This document shows positions 28,474 through 36,156 of a stretch of 64,000 nucleotides of DNA, in pieces. The number at the start of each line of letters is the position of its first letter. Position 1 is the stretch's first letter. The stretch is from the NCBI RefSeq assembly GCF_900176165.1, contig NZ_FWWU01000007.1, positions 310,001 to 374,000 on the forward strand, in the 5' to 3' direction. Below the pieces are notes generated by a model, which saw nothing but the letters and a program-made list of their open reading frames with translations, was not told where the DNA came from and did no database searches. Both the position numbers and the translations under genes were made by a program. This DNA comes from Deinococcus hopiensis KR-140. GTDB lineage: Bacteria > Deinococcota > Deinococci > Deinococcales > Deinococcaceae.

Positions 28474-28917
28474 TCATTTCTGAACGAGGCGGTAGCGCCG
28501 TCGCGCGACATGTTCCAAGTCGGGATATTTGCCTGCGTCTCGGCCCTTGGCGTTGACGCACATCACGACCATGACGTGGTACTGGATCGTGGATTCCAAG
28601 AACTTGGTTCCTCGATCTACCATGGCCGTCACAACGTCATCTACGCGGAAAGTCTGATCGGGTTGTCGTTGACTGAGTATCCGCGCGACTTCCAGAATTT
28701 CGTCCCGACAGCTGACCACAAGTCGATTGTGCAGCGTCGTGGTGGGACGGGCGGTGCTTCGTGCTCGGCAGGCGGCTGAGGCGTACCTCGCGCACATCCC
28801 GGACGTCGCTGTGCGTGGGGCCACGCGAGCACGACGCGGTCTATTAGAGCCGGAAAAACCAGCGCAATCGCCTGGACCGGCAATTCCCGCTTCGGCCACA
28901 CTAAGTTCCCCAGTCAT
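28474..28917 (-). CDS. DUF7669-like small-domain protein, antisense cargo in phage segment
   Basis: The C-terminal 80 residues look real: RDEILEVARILSQRQPDQTF, RVDDVVTAMVDRGTKFLEST, and IQYHVMVVMCVNAKGRDAGK with a final RRRYRLVQK. This pattern (F.xDDVV, ExTIxxH, MCVNA, YRL) resembles the helix-turn-helix-like DUF7669 domain found alone or at the end of restriction-type proteins. The frame is open to 28917, but the first 65 residues look random. GTG 28719 would give an 81-residue domain-only protein. It runs against the phage genes and its stop lies 6 bases from the end of the upstream phage gene. Confidence 0.5.
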   Translation of the reverse strand: MTGELSVAEAGIAGPGDCAGFSGSNRPRRARVAPRTATSGMCARYASAACRARSTARPTTTLHNRLVVSCRDEILEVARILSQRQPDQTFRVDDVVTAMVDRGTKFLESTIQYHVMVVMCVNAKGRDAGKYPDLEHVARRRYRLVQK

Positions 28918-29202
28918 GTCACGCGTCTACACGCCCGCTATACCCGACTTCCAGACCATCACCCCTGTGTTGCCCTACCCGCCGAGCATCTACGCCTACT
29001 GGCGCAGCCGCGGGGTTGAGCGAGGCGTTTCACTGCTGCGCGCTGGCCGTCTTGTACCTGAACAGGGCGACGAAACGTGCGCTGACGGATCTCGACATCA
29101 CTCCTTTTTGAGGTGCTTGCCATGTTGAAAGTTGCTGACCAGATGGATCTTCTGACCCGCGCCGCGCTCGCCCAGGCCGGGCAGGAAGGCGGTGCCTCGT
29201 GA
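28916..29202 (+). pseudogene. Phage gene broken by a frameshift
   Basis: Starting near ATG 28916 (MSRVYTPAIPDFQTITPVLP, PPSIYAYWRSRGVERG), the sense moves to another frame (LAVLYLNRATKRALTDLDIT) and then, after a shift at the T-run near 29108, to LKVADQMDLLTRAALAQAGQ with stop at 29202. The final residues match the end of 28007-28468. The product would be a small helical phage protein of unknown role. Confidence 0.45.
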
Positions 29203-29225
29203 CGCCCTCGCTGTCACCCCTACAT

Positions 29226-29507
29226 TCAATGCCAAACGGCCAAAAGTTCAATCACGGTAAAAAAAATTGTGTAGAGCGCGAGTGGGACCCCTATGAACGG
29301 CGCGACTGGTCGTCCGCGCAGCATTCGGTAAATGAACAGGTTAAATATCAGCAGGCCTACGATGGATGCCATGATGCCGACAAGCCGCAAGGGGAAAGCC
29401 ACTGTGTCCCATGGGCGTTGGACAATCCACATACCTATCAGGAGGAGGGCCAGACCCACAAAGTTCAGCGCTCTAAATTTGGGCGACATGGTACTGGCGT
29501 TCGGCAC
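29226..29507 (-). CDS. Small membrane protein, antisense cargo in phage segment
   Basis: A 93-residue protein with about three membrane helices (NFVGLALLLIGMWIVQRPW, LVGIMASIVGLLIFNLFIY, LALYTIFFTVIELLAVWH). The start may be the first codon (GTG 29507) or the ATG six codons in. It is lower in GC than the phage genes and transcribed against them. Its stop lies 24 bases from the end of the broken phage gene. It is probably a recently gained cargo gene. Function unknown. Confidence 0.6.
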   Translation of the reverse strand: MPNASTMSPKFRALNFVGLALLLIGMWIVQRPWDTVAFPLRLVGIMASIVGLLIFNLFIYRMLRGRPVAPFIGVPLALYTIFFTVIELLAVWH

Positions 29508-29576
29508 TTCTTCTTAGCACGTGGCGGCGTCTCTCAGAGGCGCATTTGCGCCTCTTTCTATGGTTGGAGATACGTC

Positions 29577-29684
29577 GTGACCGCCTCCCTCTCTGACCGT
29601 CTGGCCACGTTCATGCGGATGCGGACGGCGTATGCGGAGAAGTTGAGCGAGTACCTTTCCCGGCAACAGAGGGAGGCCGCGTGA
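29577..29684 (+). CDS. Very small phage protein
   Basis: A 35-residue frame from GTG 29577 behind GGAGATAC: VTASLSDRLATFMRMRTAYA, then a helical Lys/Glu/Arg tail. The stop overlaps the ATG of the RusA gene, which supports a real, coupled phage gene upstream of the nuclease. Confidence 0.45.
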   Translation: MTASLSDRLATFMRMRTAYAEKLSEYLSRQQREAA

Positions 29685-30049
29685 TGCTCTCCCTCTGGAT
29701 TCCGGGTGAAGCCCTCTCGCTGAACAACGCCTACTTCAACCGTCGGGGCGGTGGGCGGACCTTGACGCCGGAAGGCCGCGCATTCAAGGCCCACGTCAAG
29801 CACCTGGTGCTGCAGGAACGGCCTGCTCTGCCTGCGCGGGGGCGGTTGGCCCTCACGCTTCAGTTCCACGGTCACTGGGAGACGAAGGCGGGCGAACCGC
29901 GCCGCCGGGATCTCTCGAACGCTGTGAAGCTGCTGGAAGACGCGCTCTTCGACGCGTTGGGCATGGATGACTGCCGGGTGCGGGCGTTGAGCGTAACGGC
30001 CACCCAGTCGGATACGCCGGGCATGTTCGTGCGCCTGGAGACGATATGA
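29684..30049 (+). CDS. rusA: RusA-type Holliday junction resolvase
   Basis: A 121-residue phage nuclease that resolves four-way DNA junctions during recombination or packaging. The RusA pattern is present: LWIPGEALSLNNAYFNRRGG at the start, AFKAHVKHLVLQ, and the catalytic region RRRDLSNAVKLLEDALFDAL followed by GMDDCRVRAL, which contains the conserved acidic residues. The start at 29684 overlaps the previous stop, with AGAGGGAGG upstream; GTG 29681 is less likely. The next gene overlaps by ATGA. Confidence 0.85.
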   Translation: MLSLWIPGEALSLNNAYFNRRGGGRTLTPEGRAFKAHVKHLVLQERPALPARGRLALTLQFHGHWETKAGEPRRRDLSNAVKLLEDALFDALGMDDCRVRALSVTATQSDTPGMFVRLETI

Positions 30050-30708
30050 CCCTCGCCCCTTCACGCCCCCAGGAGGTGGCCGTGTCCAAGTTCAAGACGG
30101 AGGACCTCATCGTGGCGGCCCTCCAGACACCTACTCAGAAAGCTGCCCAGCGTCAGGCGGAGGAAGCCCGGGCAGCTACAGCCAAGCAGCGGGCCGGACG
30201 TAAGAAGCTCACCCCGCGGCAGACCATTCAGGCGCTCACCAGCGGCCGCACGCAGGCCAGGGAAGCGCGGCAGTATGCCGAACGCTGGTATCAAGCTTTG
30301 CGAGGCTGGGACGTGCGGGAGGTGGAAATTCCGTATAGCTTCCACTACGAGCCGTCAGAAGACGGGCCAGAGTTTCTGACACTGGGGAGCAACACGCCCA
30401 TGCCGACGCGCTACCTCCAGACATCTGCCGGAGAGTTCACAGAGGGCGAGGTGGGCACCTTGATCACCACGATGAGCCGGAGCCCGGTGCCAGAGCAAAA
30501 ACAGCTCGGCAAGATGCTCGACAAGCCGCGGCACGAGCGGCAGGTATGCATGGCGAGCCTCGTGCGGGAAGGCGGGCGTTGGAAGCGGCATCGTGAGCGG
30601 GCTGTGAGCTATGCCATCGCTGTCCTGACGCTGGCAGTTCAACTGCGCGATGAGCCGGCGGAGCACCCCCCTCCACGTGATGCAAGAAGAGCTGCAGAGA
30701 TTGACTAG
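30046..30708 (+). CDS. Phage hypothetical protein
   Basis: A 220-residue protein following rusA with an ATGA overlap. The N-terminal third is helical and Ala/Gln/Arg-rich (KAAQRQAEEARAATAKQRAG), and the rest is globular (VREVEIPYSFHYEPSEDGPE, MLDKPRHERQVCMASLVREG). No catalytic motif recognised. A terminator lies about 60 bases downstream, so it is the last gene of this short phage transcript. Confidence 0.65.
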   Translation: MTLAPSRPQEVAVSKFKTEDLIVAALQTPTQKAAQRQAEEARAATAKQRAGRKKLTPRQTIQALTSGRTQAREARQYAERWYQALRGWDVREVEIPYSFHYEPSEDGPEFLTLGSNTPMPTRYLQTSAGEFTEGEVGTLITTMSRSPVPEQKQLGKMLDKPRHERQVCMASLVREGGRWKRHRERAVSYAIAVLTLAVQLRDEPAEHPPPRDARRAAEID

Positions 30709-30768
30709 TAGTAGTTGTTAATCTGGCGCATTTCTGCTAGCGCTTTTGTAGAGTCCAAGAAGAGTCGA

Positions 30769-30792
30769 GGCATCCCGGGCGGGTGCCTTTTT
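30769..30792 (+). terminator. Rho-independent terminator after the rusA transcript
   Basis: The hairpin GGCA(T)CCC-GGGC-GGGTGCC is followed by TTTTT, 60 bases after the stop of 30046-30708. Good stem and T-run on the plus strand. Confidence 0.65.
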
Positions 30793-30810
30793 CACGGTTA
30801 CACTAATGAC

Positions 30811-31089
30811 ATGAAAGTCACTGGTCTCAATGGATGGATTTTTGTTGGAGAGCACGTCATCAACCCTCGAGCGGTAACACGCTTACAGTTGAGGCGTAAT
30901 CCCTTCAATAGAAATCCTGGAGAGTCTGTGGATGAATGGTCCTACAGTGTAGAAATTCATCTGGGGGCAGACATAGTTGCGCTTCAGATGAAGAATGAGG
31001 ACGGCTCAGTTGCAACAGATGCAAAAGTTGCCCACAGCTTCATTGCAGATATTGTTGGGATGGCCACATGGCAACAACTGGAAAAATGA
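30811..31089 (+). CDS. Hypothetical protein
   Basis: A 92-residue protein from ATG 30811 (MKVTGLNGWIFVGEHVINPR, then VDEWSYSVEIHLGADIVALQ). Beta-rich, soluble, AT-richer than the phage genes. No ribosome site is clear. It is probably cargo rather than a structural phage gene. Function unknown. Confidence 0.5.
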   Translation: MKVTGLNGWIFVGEHVINPRAVTRLQLRRNPFNRNPGESVDEWSYSVEIHLGADIVALQMKNEDGSVATDAKVAHSFIADIVGMATWQQLEK

Positions 31090-31112
31090 TCTTCCTATAT
31101 TAATAATTCCCT

Positions 31113-31141
31113 GCTTCGGCGGAGTTTTTCGTTGCCGAAGC
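31113..31141. terminator. Hairpin between convergent small genes
   Basis: GCTTCGGC and GCCGAAGC flank a loop containing TTTTT, between the ends of the convergent genes 30811-31089 and 31157-31390. It may stop transcription from either side; the T-run lies in the loop, so it is an imperfect terminator. Confidence 0.35.
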
Positions 31142-31156
31142 GGGCCAAAAGAAGGT

Positions 31157-31390
31157 TCAGCGCTGTCGTTTCAAGCGACTGAAGGCGAGGAGGGCAGCGT
31201 GCACCACTTCTTCCTGAAATGCATTCACCCTGAGGCAAAGCTCCGAGGTGATGTCTTCACCATCGAGGTGCACATGCCAGAAGTGTTCTTTGCTGCCAGC
31301 GGGGCAATCCTTGCGCTGGCTGGTGGTCTTTGAAATTTGCAGCTGGTGTTTACCCACCTTCTGATTGAGGACAACCAAGGGCTGGGGCAT
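31157..31390 (-). CDS. Small hypothetical protein, antisense in phage segment
   Basis: A 77-residue frame (MPQPLVVLNQKVGKHQLQIS, KEHFWHVHLDGEDITSELCL, ending ALLAFSRLKRQR). Natural composition but no ribosome site. It is another small gene transcribed against the phage genes. Function unknown. Confidence 0.45.
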   Translation of the reverse strand: MPQPLVVLNQKVGKHQLQISKTTSQRKDCPAGSKEHFWHVHLDGEDITSELCLRVNAFQEEVVHAALLAFSRLKRQR

Positions 31391-31459
31391 AGGTCCATTT
31401 TAGTCCACACCTGCGCCGCTGTCCTTGAAAAACAGTACAGGGGTTGGAGGTGAATTGCT

Positions 31460-31747
31460 CTGTCCAAGAAGGCCAGCAAGCGAGCTCGTCGCTGTGCCCT
31501 CCAAGAGCAGATCCCAGATGTGCGCCGGGCGTACTTCATGGCACAGGAGCAGCGTGGCCGGGTCAAGACCACGCCGAGAACGCTCGAGGAGCAGGCGCAC
31601 CAGGCGGTGAGGGAGCCGTTCTACCTGCAGGAGCTGGGGCTAGCGCCGGTGGTGCTTCGAGGCATGAGCTTCGAGCCCAGGTATGAGCCTGGGCCGGTGA
31701 TTCAGACTTCCTCGTCCTGTTCGTCAAACTCCTTTAATACCCGTTGA
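31460..31747 (+). CDS. Phage hypothetical protein, possibly CTG start and truncated 3' end
   Basis: The frame begins after a TGA at 31451-31453. A GGAGGTGA site sits six bases before a CTG at 31460, giving LSKKASKRARRCALQEQIPD then VRRAYFMAQEQRGRVKTTPR. Phage-like sense continues to about 31695 (GMSFEPRYEPGPVIQ), then a Ser-rich tail overlaps the end of the opposite-strand gene 31702-31992, so the original 3' end seems to have been replaced by the cargo gene. No family recognised. Confidence 0.45.
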   Translation: MSKKASKRARRCALQEQIPDVRRAYFMAQEQRGRVKTTPRTLEEQAHQAVREPFYLQELGLAPVVLRGMSFEPRYEPGPVIQTSSSCSSNSFNTR

Positions 31748-31992
31748 AGGTAGTTCACATTTGCTTGCAAGCGTACGTTGAAGTCTTGCAGGAACACCAC
31801 CATCTCGTCACGCTTCTCAATTGCTTCTTGGCTGATGGCGCGACTGTGCTGAAGAGATTGGAAAGCATCCGAAGCTGTGGGGTCAACCAATTTGATAATC
31901 GGATGCTGCTCTAGTTGCTCCATCAAATTCTCAAATTCTCTGGTTAGGCGCTCCTGTTCCCGGAGTAGCTCGGTAAGTGCTGCAATTTTCAT
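31702..31992 (-). CDS. Coiled-coil small protein facing the terminase gene
   Basis: A 96-residue, almost wholly helical, charged protein (MKIAALTELLREQERLTREF, EKRDEMVVFLQDFNVRLQAN, ending in an acidic tail). ATG 31992 lies 31 bases from, and divergent to, the terminase small subunit gene. This is the same position as the small genes at 10823 and 11139, which face terminase fragments. It is probably phage cargo; function unknown. Confidence 0.6.
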   Translation of the reverse strand: MKIAALTELLREQERLTREFENLMEQLEQHPIIKLVDPTASDAFQSLQHSRAISQEAIEKRDEMVVFLQDFNVRLQANVNYLQRVLKEFDEQDEEV

Positions 31993-32022
31993 TACCGCCA
32001 GTTTAGGAGATGAACCGTACCC

Positions 32023-32745
32023 ATGACCGACGCACCGAAACAACCCACGGCCGAGGAACTGGGCGCGGCCCTCGCCGACAAGGACCGGGTGCTGGCCGAT
32101 GCCTACCTCGCGACCTTCAATAAGCGCAAGGCGGGCATTGCGGCGAAGTACAGCGAGAACAGCAAGAAGTACCTGTTCCGCTTCCGGCGTCCAGACGTCC
32201 AGGCCTACATCAAGGCCCGGCTCAGCGAGGAGGTCATGAGCGCGGAGGAAGTCTTGGCCCGCTTGAGCCTGCGCGCAAGCATCGACGGTAGTGACTTCTT
32301 TGAGCAGGAGTCCTACGAAGTGCCAGTGTTCGAGTCCCGCTCCATACAGGAGCTGATCGACAATGCCGAGGCCAAAGTCGGGCGTATGAACGCGATTGAT
32401 CCCGAGTTGCTGAAGTCGGCCATTGAGAGTGAGCAGCGCAGGATCGCCGACTGGGAAGTCCAGCTGGCCATGGATCCGGAGGCCACCTACCAGAAGCAGG
32501 TGGGCACCAGAACAGAGACTCGCATCGTGCCGAGCTTGAAAGCGGCCGAGCGCAACGGCGTGCTGCAGTTTGTGGAGGGCACTGAGTACGGCCCCAACGG
32601 GCTGAAGTTCAAGTGGGCAGACCCCGTGAAGGCCCTGGAACTGATCGGCAAGCACCACAAGCTGTTCACGGAGCGCACCGAACACAGCGGCAGCCTGGAC
32701 CTGGGCGTGAAGTACATCGTTGGCCTGTCTGAGGATGACCTGTGA
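32023..32745 (+). CDS. terS: Phage terminase small subunit
   Basis: A 240-residue protein of the Terminase_2-like type that recognises phage DNA and recruits the large subunit for packaging. MTDAPKQPTAEELGAALADK leads into a DNA-binding helical region (AYLATFNKRKAGIAAKYSEN, FRRPDVQAYIKARLSEEVMS), a central coiled region and the C-terminal EYGPNGLKFKWADPVKALEL. AGGAGATGAACC provides the ribosome site. It overlaps the large-subunit gene by ATGA-type coupling at 32742. Partial copies of its 5' end are at 10788 and 11104. Confidence 0.75.
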   Translation: MTDAPKQPTAEELGAALADKDRVLADAYLATFNKRKAGIAAKYSENSKKYLFRFRRPDVQAYIKARLSEEVMSAEEVLARLSLRASIDGSDFFEQESYEVPVFESRSIQELIDNAEAKVGRMNAIDPELLKSAIESEQRRIADWEVQLAMDPEATYQKQVGTRTETRIVPSLKAAERNGVLQFVEGTEYGPNGLKFKWADPVKALELIGKHHKLFTERTEHSGSLDLGVKYIVGLSEDDL

Positions 32746-33449
32746 CGGCTGCCCAGCTTCCGCCGGGTGCCCGGGTGTACTTCCCGCGTGGCAGCGCGCT
32801 CAACGTGCTGCGGTGCAAGGGCGACGAGTTTGTGCTGGATGGCCCGGCAGGAACGGGCAAAAGCCGCGTTTGCCTTGAGAAGCTGAATGCTCTCGCCGAG
32901 AAGTACCCCGGTTGCCGCCTCGCCATCGTGCGGAAGTTTAAGGCCGCCCTAACCGAGACGGCCCTGGTGACCTTCGAGCAGCACGTCAAGCCGCGGTGCG
33001 ACATCACCAACCAGTAGCGGCATGTTCGGCAGTCCTATCAAGTACCCGAACGGCAGCGAGATTGTGGTGGCGGGAATCGATAACCCGGTCAAGCTCATGT
33101 CCGCCGAGTTCGACGCCATTTACGTGCAGGAAGCGACTGAACTGACTCTCAACGATACGGAGTTCCTGAGCACGCGCCTCCGCAATGGCGTCATCCCGTA
33201 CCAGCAACTGTTCGGGGATTGCAACCCTGGGTCGCCTACGCACTGGCTGAAGAAACGCATGGATGCGGGGCTCACCGTGCGCATCCTCTCTCGGCATGAA
33301 GACAATCCCAGGCTCTTCACGAGCAAGGGCGAACTGACTGCGTTTGGCGTCTCCTACCTGGCCCGCCTCGACAAGCTCACGGGGCCCCGCAAGGCCCGCT
33401 TGCGCTACGGCAAGTGGGCGGCAGCCTGGTCGTGGCGAAACGCGTAGGA
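32742..33449 (+). pseudogene. terL: Phage terminase large subunit, broken and truncated
   Basis: The N-terminal ATPase half is visible in two frames: 32742-33017 has LDGPAGTGKSRVCLEKLNAL (Walker A) and LAIVRKFKAALTETAL. 33022-33447 has IKYPNGSEIVVAGIDNPVKL, SAEFDAIYVQEATELTLND (Walker B-like) and FGDCNPGSPTHWLKKRMDAG. A stop and a frame change near 33015 split it. The nuclease half is absent, and the next 100 bases carry only a short tail (GLEVGEDGWRQLMALPTRFE) of another gene ending at 33546. The prophage cannot package DNA. Confidence 0.75.
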
Positions 33450-33560
33450 GATTGAGCGCACGTCTGGCCTGGAGGTCGGGGAGGACGGGTGGCGGCAATT
33501 GATGGCGCTTCCCACGCGCTTTGAGACCAAGCCAGGCGGGGAGTAAGCCTGAATATCTAC

Positions 33561-33598
33561 CTGCGTGAATACTTGACTTAAGTCAAGTATTCACGCAG
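33561..33598. promoter_or_regulatory. 38-bp perfect palindrome, MarR operator
   Basis: The left half CTGCGTGAATACTTGACTT is followed by its exact reverse complement. The centre TTGACTTAAGTCAA is the kind of dyad bound by MarR dimers and also contains a -35-like TTGACT. It ends only nine bases before the MarR start codon at 33608, so binding would block its own promoter. Autoregulation is inferred from position. Confidence 0.75.
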
Positions 33599-33607
33599 AA
33601 TACCCTT

Positions 33608-34066
33608 ATGCCAATGGCTCCTCCTCCTCCTGACCAGCATGAAGAAGTGAGCCGGTTTCTCGGCAGCATGTGGCGCTTCAACCGCGCCTTTGGTCAACAA
33701 CTCGAACCCCTGCTCGAAGCCAGACACGGTCTGGAAGCCCGCTCGTTTTTCGTCATGAAACGCATAGGGGACGGCGATCAGTACCCCAAAATGCTGGCCG
33801 GACACCTTAAGATTCCGCCCACCTTGATCAGCCGTTACCTTGACGGTCTGGTCAAGCGGGGGCTGATTGAGCGGCACATCGACGAGCAGGACTCACGCCG
33901 CACCCGCCTCTCACTCACCGGAACAGGCCAACAGTTGTTGCAAGAAGCGCAGGAAACGGTCTACGAACTCGCTGCAGCACGCCTGGGCCGCCTGCCTTCA
34001 GGTGTGCTGCAGACCGTAATCAACGCCCTTGACGCCCTCTCCGAGGAAGGACCCACCGCTGTATGA
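33608..34066 (+). CDS. MarR-family repressor of an efflux pump
   Basis: A 152-residue winged-helix regulator. The helix-turn-helix reads MLAGHLKIPPTLISRYLDGL and the wing reads RHIDEQDSRRTRLSLTGTGQ. Long N- and C-terminal helices form the dimer interface. The stop overlaps the start of the 14-TM transporter (ATGA), so the pump and regulator share one transcript, controlled by the palindrome at 33561-33598. Typical of drug-responsive pairs; the ligand is unknown. Confidence 0.9.
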   Translation: MPMAPPPPDQHEEVSRFLGSMWRFNRAFGQQLEPLLEARHGLEARSFFVMKRIGDGDQYPKMLAGHLKIPPTLISRYLDGLVKRGLIERHIDEQDSRRTRLSLTGTGQQLLQEAQETVYELAAARLGRLPSGVLQTVINALDALSEEGPTAV

Positions 34067-36156
34067 CCGCCTCCAACCCTGCTCCTACACCCGAAGACGC
34101 CCGTTTCAACTTCACTCAGCAGGAAAAGAGCATCACCCTGGTCGGCCTGATGGTTGTATTTCTGCTTTCAGCGCTCGACCAGACCATTGTCAGCACCGCC
34201 ATGCCGCGCATCATCGAGCAGCTTCAGGGCCTGGAATACTACTCATGGGTCACCACCGCCTACCTGCTTGCCAGCACGGTCATGGTCCCCATCTACGGTA
34301 AGCTCGGCGACCTGTATGGCCGTAAACCGATCCTGATCACAGGCATCTTGCTGTTCCTGTTGGGTTCCATGCTGTGCGGCATGAGCGGTGAGCCCTTTAT
34401 GCACGGCCTGTTTGGCGGTGGAATGCTGCAACTCATCGTGTTCCGGGCTTTGCAGGGTCTGGGCGGCGCGGCGCTCTTTACCAGCGCTTTCGCCATTCTG
34501 GGAGACATGTTTCCACCAGCGGAACGGGCCAAGTTTGGCGGCCTGTTTGGAGCTGTATTCGGTCTGTCCAGCGTTGTCGGCCCTCTGATCGGCGGCTTCC
34601 TGACTGACCACGGCAGCGTCACGCTCCTGGGCTACTTTATCGAGGGCTGGCGCTGGGTGTTCTATGTGAATCTGCCTATCGGTATGTTGGCGCTGTTCAT
34701 GATCATCAGCAAGATGCCCCGCCTGAGCCACAAGGCCAACGGCAAGATCGACTTGCTGGGGGCTGGGTTGGTCATCGCTACGACCATTCCACTGCTGCTG
34801 GCCCTGACTTGGGGCGGCACGACATACGCCTGGGACAGCGCCCGCATCATCACGCTATTTGCCATCAGCGCCGTGAGTCTGGCGTTGCTGCTGCTGGCCG
34901 AGCGGGGCAACCCCGACGCCATCATTCCGCTGGGGCTGTTCAAGAACCGCACTTTCACCGTTGCCAACCTTGCCAGCTTTGTCATCAACATGGCCTTTAT
35001 GGGCATCGTGATGTTCCTGCCGCTGTTTATGCAAACCGTACAGGGCATCAGCGCCACCAATTCCGGCCTCTCCATGTTGCCGCTGATGGCAGGCCTGATC
35101 TTCTCCAGCATCGTCTCTGGCAACCTGGTCGCGCGGACCGGCAAGTACAAGCCCTTCATCGTGGGCAGCCCGGTCGTGTTGCTGATCGGTGTGTTCTTCC
35201 TGACCCGCATCGGAATTGACACCACCCGCGCTGACCTTGCCTGGCGCATGTTTATCGTGGGTCTGGGCCTCGGCCCGGCCATGAGCTTGTTCAACATCGC
35301 TATTCAGAACGCCGTGCCGATGCACCAGATGGGCATCGCTACCTCTGGCGCACAGTTCTACCGCCAGATCGGCAGCACCATCGGCGCGGCGCTATTCGGC
35401 ACCCTGCTGATCAACAATCTCCAGACCGAGCTGCCCAGACACCTGCCCCAGGTGCCCGGCATGGCCAACGCGGCGCAGCACATTAATCTGGGAGAGATGC
35501 GTGCCCAGAGCGGCAACAGCGACACGGGCAAGGAGATCAGGGCGGCCTTTGCAAAGCAGTACGCACAGATTGAGCGGGCGTTCAGTGGGGACGCGGCGGC
35601 CACCCGGACCCTGCTCCAAAACCCGCAACTGCCCGCCGACCTCAAGGCCACCCTACAGGGTGGTGGAATCCAGGTTGCCGTTCACCAGAGGTTGACGCAG
35701 GAAGCAGAGCAGCTCAGTGCCGCTTTGCGTCAGGGAGAAGCCGGACGTCAGGCGCTGCTGAAGAATGCCGCCATCCCGGCCCCCCTGAAGGCACAACTTC
35801 AGGCCCTGCCTGTTCAGGCTCTGTCCACTCCCCAGGCGGCACAGATCACTGCTCAGCGCTTTGGCCAAGGCGTCTTGGCCCAGGAAGACGCCGCCGTGAA
35901 GGGGGCGACCGCCAGGGCTCTGGCAAAGATCAAGGCTGGGCTGGATGTTCAAGCCGACAAGCTCACGCGGCAGGTCACGATCGGCATGAAGGAAGGCTTT
36001 ACCGCGAGCGTCGTGAAGATGTTTGGAACAAGTATCTGGATTGTGCTGCTCGGCCTGGTCATCACGCTGTTCCTGCCGGTCGTGCCGCTGCGCAGTCGAG
36101 CACCGCAGGGCCGGAACACGGACGAGGGGGCAGGGGTGCCCACGCCGCTACACTGA
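34063..36156 (+). CDS. MFS drug exporter, DHA2 (14-TM) family, with large extra domain
   Basis: A 697-residue proton-driven multidrug exporter. The family signature is clear: LLSALDQTIVSTAMPRIIEQ in TM1, YGKLGDLYGRKPILITG in loop 2-3, FGLSSVVGPLIGGFLTD (motif C) in TM5, and SGAQFYRQIGSTIGAALFGT in TM11. About 190 residues (roughly 455-650) are inserted before the last membrane helix. They are helical and Ala/Gln-rich (LRQGEAGRQALLKNAAIPAP), giving a protein 150 or more residues longer than usual. It is co-transcribed with the MarR gene, and a strong terminator follows. Confidence 0.9.
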   Translation: MTASNPAPTPEDARFNFTQQEKSITLVGLMVVFLLSALDQTIVSTAMPRIIEQLQGLEYYSWVTTAYLLASTVMVPIYGKLGDLYGRKPILITGILLFLLGSMLCGMSGEPFMHGLFGGGMLQLIVFRALQGLGGAALFTSAFAILGDMFPPAERAKFGGLFGAVFGLSSVVGPLIGGFLTDHGSVTLLGYFIEGWRWVFYVNLPIGMLALFMIISKMPRLSHKANGKIDLLGAGLVIATTIPLLLALTWGGTTYAWDSARIITLFAISAVSLALLLLAERGNPDAIIPLGLFKNRTFTVANLASFVINMAFMGIVMFLPLFMQTVQGISATNSGLSMLPLMAGLIFSSIVSGNLVARTGKYKPFIVGSPVVLLIGVFFLTRIGIDTTRADLAWRMFIVGLGLGPAMSLFNIAIQNAVPMHQMGIATSGAQFYRQIGSTIGAALFGTLLINNLQTELPRHLPQVPGMANAAQHINLGEMRAQSGNSDTGKEIRAAFAKQYAQIERAFSGDAAATRTLLQNPQLPADLKATLQGGGIQVAVHQRLTQEAEQLSAALRQGEAGRQALLKNAAIPAPLKAQLQALPVQALSTPQAAQITAQRFGQGVLAQEDAAVKGATARALAKIKAGLDVQADKLTRQVTIGMKEGFTASVVKMFGTSIWIVLLGLVITLFLPVVPLRSRAPQGRNTDEGAGVPTPLH

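Noticed and set aside
28007..33546. Complete functional prophage
   Set aside because: No integrase, portal, capsid or tail genes, and the terminase large subunit is broken and truncated.
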